This document shows positions 53,759 to 60,312 of a DNA stretch of 64,000 nt, piece by piece (within the stretch, counting starts at the first letter, position 1; the number at the start of each line of letters is the position of its first letter). A program made the translations under genes and the position numbers. The notes beneath the pieces were generated by a model, which saw only the letters and a program-made list of their open reading frames with translations, searched no databases and had not been told where the DNA came from. This DNA comes from Achromobacter sp. MFA1 R4 (lineage in GTDB: Bacteria; Pseudomonadota; Gammaproteobacteria; Burkholderiales; Burkholderiaceae_B). Location of the stretch: contig NZ_LT707065.1 of assembly GCF_900156745.1 (NCBI RefSeq), positions 1,178,001 to 1,242,000 of the forward strand, given 5' to 3'.

Positions 53759-54379
53759 GACTTCGGCGGACGATCACCCCGCCACATCCCCCAACGCCAC
53801 ACTGGCCGCCAGCGCCTCCCGCTTCACCGCCTCGACCACCGCCCCATCCTCCGACACATCAAACCCGCCCGTCGCACCCAACGCGGTCAATACCGCGCAT
53901 ACCCGTCCGGTATGGTCATACAGCGGTGCGGACACCGCGCTGATGCCGCGCAGATTCGTGTCCTTGACGGTGGCGCACCCCGATGCCCGCACCTCGCGCC
54001 GCAGGGCGCCGATGTGGTCGTCGCGGTCCAACAGCGCGCGCTGCTGGGGCGGGGCGTCGGCCAACTCGGCTTGCGCCAGCGCCTGCACGGACGCCTCGTC
54101 CAATAGCCCCAGGAACGCGCGGCCCGTCGCCGACCACAGCATCGACAGCACCGACCCGACGCGCACGTTCACGGTGACCGGCAGGCCGGGTTCCTCGAAG
54201 CGCACGATGGTGGGGCCTTTGTTGGCCATGACCGCGATGAAGCAGGTGACGGCCAGGCTTTCGCGCAGGCGTACGAGCGCGGGTTCGCCGATGCGCAGGG
54301 GGTCGGCCTGGCGCATGGCGGCCACGCCGACGTACAGGGCTTCGAGGCCCAGGTGGTACTGCTGGGTGGCGACTTCCTG
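53584..54379. repeat. 796-bp direct repeat, copy 1
   Basis: Matches 58,058-58,853 base for base with scattered substitutions and equal length. Covers the iclR effector domain plus about 190 bp downstream of it. The copies bracket 3.7 kb with two immunity genes and two transposon pieces. Confidence 0.9.
53774..54379 (-). pseudogene. iclR duplicate missing its DNA-binding domain
   Basis: Near-identical to the effector domain of the intact IclR gene at 58,248 (ATQQYHLGLEALYVGVAAMR through GATGGFDVSEDGAVVEAVKR). It stops upstream at 54379, inside codon Gln of QEVATQ, where IS-end-like sequence begins, so the helix-turn-helix is absent. An internal ATG (54325) could give an effector-only protein. 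Confidence 0.85.
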
Positions 54380-54384
54380 AAATA

Positions 54385-54406
54385 AGGTGTCAGACTACAT
54401 TTTCGA
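54385..54406. other. IS-end-like sequence at the iclR breakpoint
   Basis: GGTGTCAGACTACATTTTCG follows the end of the duplicated iclR segment. The same core occurs at 47,567-47,584. No transposase goes with it. Confidence 0.4.
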
Positions 54407-54435
54407 CCCACCGCACTTCGTCGACGACCTACACA

Positions 54436-55110
54436 CTACAGACGCAGAAAGCCGCGCACGCGCCTGTCTAGCTCTATGCTTTCACTTCCGAAAATGGGTC
54501 TGTCCGCCGCCAAGAAAAAGACGCCCTCGTCAAGCTCCTTCACCATCTTGCAGTGCCCCCTCAGCCGCGCCGCCACTTCAGCAGCGCTCAATGCAAACGC
54601 GCGAACACATAATATATCGTCGAAATAATTAACAGGATTAAAGCGAAACACCCCATCCCTACCATCCACATCCAAAGTCGTTGACCTGCTGTTCTCGACT
54701 ATTTCTTCATAATCATCCAAATACAGATTCACATCCGTTATCACAGCTGATCGATAGCAGCCAAACGCACGCACAATCTCGGGAAAAACCACCGACGAAA
54801 ATCTCAAGAAATCTATCCTTTCCAGGTCAATCTTTAAACCAAGGGAATCGTCAGATGTGGCTCTGTCGCTTACCACGCCCGGAATTCTCGATGCGAAGAT
54901 TACCCCCCCGCTCATACCAGGCATCAAGCACGGCGAGAGATTCGTGCTAGCGCTTTCCCCTTCCCCCGGATCAAACGTCTCCATTCCATCGAAATAGTTG
55001 CCAGAAAAAAAACCAGATATTTTTGATAGCTTATCAACGAGTTCTGAATTTAATTCGATCACACTCTCTGCAACCTGTGCCCGCCGTCTAAATATCGCCT
55101 CGATTTTCAT
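54436..55110 (-). CDS. probable immunity protein (Imm52-like)
   Basis: 224 aa, acidic and intact. NYFDGMETFDPGEGES, PCLMPGMSGGVIFASRIP, FRFNPVNYFDDILCVRAFAL, HCKMVKELDEGVFFLAADRP. It starts inside the end of a toxin-like tail (23-bp overlap). The pairing with a Tox-REase-5-like tail suggests Imm52; that family call is from memory of its pattern and is tentative. Confidence 0.45.
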   Translation of the reverse strand: MKIEAIFRRRAQVAESVIELNSELVDKLSKISGFFSGNYFDGMETFDPGEGESASTNLSPCLMPGMSGGVIFASRIPGVVSDRATSDDSLGLKIDLERIDFLRFSSVVFPEIVRAFGCYRSAVITDVNLYLDDYEEIVENSRSTTLDVDGRDGVFRFNPVNYFDDILCVRAFALSAAEVAARLRGHCKMVKELDEGVFFLAADRPIFGSESIELDRRVRGFLRL

Positions 55111-55385
55111 ACCAGACCCTTACCGTCGCACTCTTGTGCTTATGTTCTGTATACCAAAGCGTCTCAGTCCTTTTGCGCCTCTCTTCGGGCTTTAGTTCAG
55201 GGAAATTCGATTACGCCCACGTAGCCGGGACTTTGAGAAATCGCTTGACTTTTGCGCTCTAACCCATCAACAACATAGCTAGAGATATACCGCCCCTCTC
55301 TTGTATCGAACGGAATGGTGCGTGTTTTTGCATCGATGGTGTTTTTGCATCGACGGGAGTGTGAGAGTTTTTTTGTTCTAGGCAT
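55088..55385 (-). pseudogene. probable Tox-REase-5-like toxin tail, frameshifted
   Basis: TIPFDTREGRYISSYVVDGL, SPGYVGVIEFP, then one extra T near 55,203 shifts the frame to ELKPEERRKRTETLWYTEHK and SATVRVWYEN, ending at 55088 inside the immunity gene. The upstream end is disturbed by a 17-bp tandem duplication. No delivery domain. The endonuclease assignment is tentative. Confidence 0.45.
55322..55355. repeat. 17-bp tandem duplication
   Basis: GTGTTTTTGCATCGATG is followed at once by GTGTTTTTGCATCGACG. Seventeen is not a multiple of three, so it would itself break a reading frame through here. Confidence 0.75.
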
Positions 55386-55407
55386 TACTCTGACGTTGCC
55401 TCATTAA

Positions 55408-56106
55408 CTAGCCAGCCGGCTGCGATTCGATACGGGGCCGGGTAAATCGCTGCTCATAGAGAACGGCGAACTGTTGCATGGCCTCGGTCCAATGATGTGT
55501 TGCCGATCCCCATTTGACGGAGATGTTTCGTGGCGCCAACCAGAGCAGCTTAATGGCTGCATCGTCTGAGGGGAAGTGGTCGCGCGTCTTGATGATCTTG
55601 CGAAGCTGCGCATTTACGCTCTCTATCGCATTGGTAACCGGCATGATATAGCCGGTGCCTCACCGTTCCGCGCCGCGCACTTCCGGCGGAAACGCGAAGA
55701 AAGGAATTACGCGATCCTAGGCGTTGCGCCAAGCAGCGCGGATCGTCGGGAATTTCTGGCTCCAGAGGCCTTCAGAAAAGGCATTGAGCTCGACCCGGGC
55801 CGCCTCGGCACTTGTGGCGGTATAGATCGGCCAGATAGCCGCGGCAAGCGCCTTACGGTCCTTCCAGGTGGCGTAATCCAGGCTGTTGCGAATCAGATGC
55901 ACGATGCAGGTTTGCAGCGTGGTTGCGGGAAGTACTGCGCTCAGGGCCTCAGGCATGCCCTTCAGCCCTTCGGACACGGCGATCAGGATATCGCCCACGC
56001 CTCGCCTCTTGAGATTGTTGAAGACCTTCTTCCAGCGCTTGGCGCCTTCGGTGCCTTCGATCCAAAGGCCCAGGCTAACTGATCGCGGATTCTTAGCCGT
56101 AAAACA
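55408..56106 (-). pseudogene. IS256-family transposase, 3' half, frameshifted
   Basis: Mutator-type transposase C-terminus: LGLWIEGTEGAKRWKKVFNN, GVGDILIAVSEGLKGMPEAL (Glu where the catalytic Asp is usual), TCIVHLIRNSLDYATWKDRK, then a frame break near 55,650-55,720 and TNAIESVNAQLRKIIKTRDH, LYEQRF. The N-terminal half and the IS ends are missing. Confidence 0.85.
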
Positions 56107-56120
56107 ACCGAACCAGGCAA

Positions 56121-56576
56121 TCAAGTCGAATAAAGGGCTAAATGCTGCCGCATGAAAGCTGAGAAATCCTCGGAAATGGCCCGATCGACCTCCTTGCTAA
56201 ATATGTTGTAACTGACAACAGGAAATTCGTCCCCGTCGCCTTCACTTGCGTCCAAGCACCAACAAACCTCGTCGTCGTGAAAATAAATCACCACAAGATG
56301 ATCAGGCAACCCAAAACGATCCCGACAAGTAAATGTGTCACCAAGTACCGACCCACCTGTCATCAACTCGGCATTGTCATCCTCAATCCCGGAAATTTCC
56401 GCGGACACAATACCGCCGCCTCCATATACCTCCAAGAATCGCTTATATGACGGTGAAAGTTGCAACCCAAGTAGGGCTTCAAGGCGCTGAACTTGATGTC
56501 CAGACGCTGGCCCCAGCCAGAAGATTTCGTTGCCTGCGGCTTCTGCCGCCATGGCAAGTTCATCGTATTCAGCCAT
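56121..56576 (-). CDS. SMI1/KNR4 (SUKH) family immunity protein
   Basis: 151 aa from ATG 56576 (GGGGAA upstream). SUKH-1 pattern: VQRLEALLGLQLSPSYKRFL, EVYGGGGIVSAEISGI, DHLVVIYFHDDEVCWCLDAS, FSKEVDRAISEDFSAFM. Intact; its last codons abut the IS256 fragment. A short toxin tail precedes it. Confidence 0.75.
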   Translation of the reverse strand: MAEYDELAMAAEAAGNEIFWLGPASGHQVQRLEALLGLQLSPSYKRFLEVYGGGGIVSAEISGIEDDNAELMTGGSVLGDTFTCRDRFGLPDHLVVIYFHDDEVCWCLDASEGDGDEFPVVSYNIFSKEVDRAISEDFSAFMRQHLALYST

Positions 56577-56578
56577 TA

Positions 56579-56760
56579 TCAATTCCCCTTGAAATCATCA
56601 GCGCGAGACGTCCACCAATCTTGCCGAAAATCGTTGTACTGTTTATTCAAAACGGGATCGTTTCGGAAGCTGAAATACCTTATTAACTCTCACATCAACA
56701 AAAATGTGGAGGCCGGGATCAATATCGCTCAGGTTACGGTAAACAGTCAGAACGACCTTC
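56579..56760 (-). pseudogene. toxin tail cut by the IS3 element
   Basis: RYFSFRNDPVLNKQYNDFRQ, DWWTSRADDFKGN, stop, 2 bp before the SUKH start. Further upstream another frame gives VYRNLSDIDPGLHIFVDVRV, so there is also a frame break. The fragment ends where the IS begins at 56761. Fold unknown. Confidence 0.45.
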
Positions 56761-56801
56761 GGTAATCCCCCCATCTTTAGCGATTGCCAGAAGTAGGAAC
56801 G

Positions 56802-57629
56802 CTACGCGGCCATGGCTAACCGCTGTTTTGGGGTAAATCCGCCCAGAGCCATATTTGGGCGCTCGTGATTGTAGGACCACATCCACTGCGTGGCGGCGCG
56901 CTGCACGTGATCCAGATCGTCCCAATGATATTGGGATAGCCATTCGTAGCGCACGGTCCTGTTGAACCGTTCGACGTAGGCATTCTGCTGTGGCTTGCCC
57001 GGCTGGATATATTCGAGTTTTATGCCCCATGCCCCGGCCCACTCGACAATTGCCGCGCTCAGGTATTCGGGTCCGTTATCGCACCGAATGGCCAAGGGCT
57101 TTCCCCGCCAGCCGATGATCTGCTTGAGTGTGCGGATCACGCGCTCAGACGGCAACGAGAAGTCAACCTCAATGCCCAGCGCCTCGCGGCTGAAGTCGTC
57201 AATCACGTTGAACACGCGGATGCTGCGCCCATCGGCAAGCTGGTCATGCATGAAGTCCATCGACCATACCTGGTTCACGTTGGTGGGCACGGTCAGTGGC
57301 TCAGGCGTCTGCCGCATCAGCCGTTTGCGCGGCTTGATACGCAAGTTCAGTTCGAGCTCGCGATAGATCCGGTACACACGCTTGTGGTTCCAGCCGAAGC
57401 CTCGAACATTGCGCAGATAAAGGAAGCACAGACCAAAGCCCCAGTTGCGGTGGTTGTCGGTCAGACGTAGCAGCCAATTGGCGATCTCCTCGTTCTCAGC
57501 GTCCGCCTTGGTGACGTACCGATAACAAGTCTGGCTGACCCTGAACGCCTCGCAGGCCATCCGGATTGATACGCCGCGATCCTGCACTGCACGTTGGGCC
57601 ATCTCGCGGCGGCGAGATGGCCTCACCAC
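56802..57629 (-). CDS. IS3-family transposase OrfB
   Basis: 275 aa. Integrase catalytic domain with the DDE triad: [11 protein letters not shown] (Asp), [18 protein letters not shown] (Asp), [20 protein letters not shown] (Glu). N-terminal HTH_21-like stretch [20 protein letters not shown]. Its frame is -1 relative to orfA, and A AAA AAG lies in the overlap, so the active enzyme should be an OrfAB fusion made by frameshifting. Confidence 0.9.
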   Translation of the reverse strand: MVRPSRRREMAQRAVQDRGVSIRMACEAFRVSQTCYRYVTKADAENEEIANWLLRLTDNHRNWGFGLCFLYLRNVRGFGWNHKRVYRIYRELELNLRIKPRKRLMRQTPEPLTVPTNVNQVWSMDFMHDQLADGRSIRVFNVIDDFSREALGIEVDFSLPSERVIRTLKQIIGWRGKPLAIRCDNGPEYLSAAIVEWAGAWGIKLEYIQPGKPQQNAYVERFNRTVRYEWLSQYHWDDLDHVQRAATQWMWSYNHERPNMALGGFTPKQRLAMAA

Positions 57630-57889
57630 TTTTTTTCTAGCGCCTCCGTCACGATCTCAGCCTTAAGCTTCTCCTCGACGTACATCTTGCGCAGCCGGGC
57701 GTTCTCGGCCTCCAGCTCCTTCATGCGCGCCATCAGAGATACGTCCATGCCGCCGTACTTGGAACGCCACTTGTAGAACGTAGCCGAGCTGATGCCCAGC
57801 TCTCGGCACAGCTCAGGAACGGCAAGACCAGCCTCCACGCGCTTGATGGCTTCAATGATCTGGCTATCCGTAAATCTCGACTTCTTCAT
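57623..57889 (-). CDS. IS3-family transposase OrfA
   Basis: 88 aa. Helix-turn-helix ([40 protein letters not shown]) and a leucine-zipper helix ([20 protein letters not shown]). It ends ALEKKW and overlaps orfB by 7 bp at the A7 run. Confidence 0.9.
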   Translation of the reverse strand: MKKSRFTDSQIIEAIKRVEAGLAVPELCRELGISSATFYKWRSKYGGMDVSLMARMKELEAENARLRKMYVEEKLKAEIVTEALEKKW

Positions 57890-57953
57890 GCGGTAGAACT
57901 CCTCAACGAGAAAATTCTACTTCTGACCTCATCGCTTTTGCGGGGGGATTACC

Positions 57954-58060
57954 GTAGGTCCGCCAAGTTTCGATATTCTCCTTGGCGTCGGCAAATGACA
58001 AGAACCAGTGGCTGTTCAGGCATTCCTGACGGAAGCGGCCATTGAACGATTCGCACTCGG
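57954..58060 (-). pseudogene. IS3-type transposase OrfB fragment, second element
   Basis: ECESFNGRFRQECLNSHWFL, SFADAKENIETWRTYGN matches the end of IS3-family OrfB. It is interrupted by the complete IS on one side and joined to the 796-bp repeat on the other, so an older IS3 element once lay here. Confidence 0.75.
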
Positions 58061-58853
58061 CCATTTCCGTCGCCATTTTGGTATGGTTGACCCCATTTGA
58101 TGCAGACTGCTTTTTTAGCTCATCAAGAGCATAGACAAGCTCCACACGGCAGCCAACACGGACAAGAGGGACATCTATCTTGTCGTCGACGTAGATCCCG
58201 ACATCGCGCATCAGATTAATCCGAATCTGCACGACTTCAGCAGACGATCACCCCGCCACATACCCCAACGCCACACTAGCCGCCAGCGCCTCCCGCTTCA
58301 CCGCCTCGACCACCGCCCCGTCCGCCGACACGTCAAACCCGCCCGTCGCACCCAACGCGGTCAATACCGCGCAGACCCGCCCGATATGGTCATACAGCGG
58401 CGCCGACACCGCGCTGATGCCGCGCAGATTCGTGTCCTTGACGGTGGCGCACCCCAACGCCCGCACTTCCCGGCGCAGGGCGCCGATGGGGTCGTCGCGA
58501 TCCAATAGCGCGCGCTGCTCGGGCGGGGCGTCGGCCAACTCGGCTTGCGCCAGCGCCTGCACGGACGCCTCGTCTAATAGCCCCAGGAACGCGCGGCCCG
58601 TCGCCGACCACAGCATCGACAGCACCGACCCGACGCGCACGTTCACGGTGACTGGCAGGCCGGGTTCCTCGAAACGCACGATGGTGGGGCCCTTGTTGCC
58701 CATGACGGCGATGAAGCAGGTGACGGCCAGGCTTTCGCGCAGGCGTACGAGCGCGGGTTCGCCGATGCGCAGGGGGTCGGCCTGGCGCATGGCGGCCACG
58801 CCGACGTACAGGGCTTCGAGGCCCAGGTGGTACTGCTGGGTGGCGACTTCCTG
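58058..58853. repeat. 796-bp direct repeat, copy 2
   Basis: Copy that includes the intact iclR 3' part; same orientation as 53,584-54,379. Recombination between the copies would delete everything in between. Confidence 0.9.
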
Positions 58854-59087
58854 GTCGACCAGGCCTTCGGCGATGAGGCTCATCAGGTAGCGGTGCACTT
58901 TGGCCGGGCTTTCGCCGACGTGGGCGGCCAGGGTGGTGAGGCTGGCGCGGCCGCCCAGACGGGCCAGGCCCTTGAGCACCGACATGCCGGTTTCGGCGGC
59001 CTGCACCCGTTGACGGCGCTCGCGCGGGCGCGCGGACGAATCAGGGACGGGTTCGAGGCCGGATTCGGCGGGGAGGTTTTTGCTCAT
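58248..59087 (-). CDS. IclR-family transcriptional regulator
   Basis: 279 aa. Winged helix-turn-helix (residues about 32-90: TGMSVLKGLARLGGRASLTT, HVGESPAKVHRYLMSLIAEG) and a GAF-like effector domain (about 105-275). Divergent from the Bug-P450 operon across a 168-bp gap with a palindrome, so it most likely controls that operon and itself. Its 3' two thirds are duplicated 4.5 kb away. Confidence 0.9.
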   Translation of the reverse strand: MSKNLPAESGLEPVPDSSARPRERRQRVQAAETGMSVLKGLARLGGRASLTTLAAHVGESPAKVHRYLMSLIAEGLVDQEVATQQYHLGLEALYVGVAAMRQADPLRIGEPALVRLRESLAVTCFIAVMGNKGPTIVRFEEPGLPVTVNVRVGSVLSMLWSATGRAFLGLLDEASVQALAQAELADAPPEQRALLDRDDPIGALRREVRALGCATVKDTNLRGISAVSAPLYDHIGRVCAVLTALGATGGFDVSADGAVVEAVKREALAASVALGYVAG

Positions 59088-59179
59088 GGGGGGTGCGGCT
59101 CCAGATCGGGCGCCCGCAGGGGGACATTGAGACCCAACGCCGGGCGAGGCGGCATCAAGGTTAACCCTTCTTCAAAAAT

Positions 59180-59210
59180 TACGCATTGCGTATATGATTT
59201 ACGCAAACGC
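59180..59210. promoter_or_regulatory. probable IclR operator and promoter
   Basis: TACGCA-T-TGCGTA (59180-59192) is a perfect 6-bp dyad. A related half-site TTTACGCAAACGC follows at 59,198-59,210, and TATGAT (59193-59198), a good -10 sequence for the rightward operon, lies between. Binding would control the divergent genes. Confidence 0.6.
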
Positions 59211-59255
59211 AAACAAGGAATGCAGTTTTGACATTCCTCAACAAGGAGACTTCCC

Positions 59256-60245
59256 ATGCGCAGTGTTAAACACCATGTCCTGGCCGGCCTGCTGGCCCTG
59301 CCCCTGCTGGCCGGCGCCAGCGCGTTCGCCCAGCAGCCGGCTGCCGACTATCCCTCCAAGCCCGTGCGCTGGATCGTGCCTTACGCCGCGGGCGGTGGGT
59401 CGGATTTCCTGGCGCGCAGCATCGGACAGGGCCTGACCGGCCGCCTGGGCCAGCCCGTGGTGATCGAGAACAAGCCGGGCGGCAACACTGCCATCGCGGC
59501 GTCGGAGACGGCGCGCGCCCCGGCTGACGGCTACACGATGCTGTCCGCCGACAACGGCACGCTGGTGTTCAACCCCGCGCTCTACAAGAAGCTGTCGTAC
59601 GACCCGGCGAAAGACCTGGCGCCCGTGACGCTGATGGGACGCTTCCCGATGATCCTGGTGGTCGGCCCCGCCATGAAGGTCAATTCGGCCAAGGAATTCC
59701 TGGCGGACGCCAAAAGCCGCAAGGAAGGCCTGGATTACGCCTCGGCCGGCGCCGGCAGCCCGCACCACCTGGCCATGGAATTGCTCAAGGTCGAGGCGGG
59801 CCTGACGATGACGCACGTGCCGTACCGCGGCGCATCGCCGGCACTGGCTGACGTGGCCGGCGGACAGGTTCCCGCCATGATGGTGGACCTGGCTGCGGGC
59901 GCCGGTTTCATCAACGGCGGCAAGGTGAAGGCGTTGGCCGTCGCCAACCCGACGCGCCTGCCCCAGTTGCCCGACGTGCCGACCTTCGCGGAACTGGGCC
60001 TGAAGAACGTGGAAGCATCCGCGCAAGTGGGCGTGGTGGTCCCGGCCGGCACGCCCAAGCCGGTGATCGACGCGCTGAACAAGCAAGTGGTCGCCACCAT
60101 CAACGATCCCGCGACGCGCCAGCGCCTGGTGGAGTTCGGCATCGAGCCGGTGGGCAACACGCCCGCCCAATACGCCGACATGCTGACGAGCGAACGCGCC
60201 CGCTGGCAGAAACTGATCAGCGACCTGGGCATCACGCTGGATTGA
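59256..60245 (+). CDS. Bug-family periplasmic solute receptor (P450 operon)
   Basis: 329 aa; signal peptide ending SAFAQQ (residue 25). Marks: KPVRWIVPYAAGGGSDFLAR, NKPGGNTAIAASETA, VPYRGASPALADVAGGQVPA. AAGGAG ribosome site. Followed by the P450 gene after 67 bp that contains a 12-bp GC hairpin (60,255-60,284). Likely brings in the P450 substrate or a related acid. Confidence 0.85.
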   Translation: MRSVKHHVLAGLLALPLLAGASAFAQQPAADYPSKPVRWIVPYAAGGGSDFLARSIGQGLTGRLGQPVVIENKPGGNTAIAASETARAPADGYTMLSADNGTLVFNPALYKKLSYDPAKDLAPVTLMGRFPMILVVGPAMKVNSAKEFLADAKSRKEGLDYASAGAGSPHHLAMELLKVEAGLTMTHVPYRGASPALADVAGGQVPAMMVDLAAGAGFINGGKVKALAVANPTRLPQLPDVPTFAELGLKNVEASAQVGVVVPAGTPKPVIDALNKQVVATINDPATRQRLVEFGIEPVGNTPAQYADMLTSERARWQKLISDLGITLD

Positions 60246-60312
60246 GCATCGCCCGCCCGCCGCGCGTTGCCCCGCGCGGCGGGCCTGCAAGACGAACACA
60301 CGGAACATCGCC

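Larger units (their letters stand above)
56761..57953 (-). mobile_element. complete IS3-family insertion sequence (IS407-like)
   Basis: 1,193 bp. Imperfect terminal inverted repeats both start GGTAATCCCCCC and share GCGAT and AGAAGTAG inside. Carries overlapping orfA and orfB. No matching direct repeat was seen in the flanks (CTTC versus GTAG), so no target duplication is evident. It sits in a fragment of another IS3-type transposase. Confidence 0.85.

Noticed and set aside
56761..57953. Target-site duplication for the IS3 element
   Set aside because: Compared 3-5 bp on each side with shifted end positions; none match.
57903..58232. 109-aa composite ORF
   Set aside because: A chance fusion of the repeat-borne fragment, an IS3 OrfB fragment and the end of the complete IS, not a real gene.
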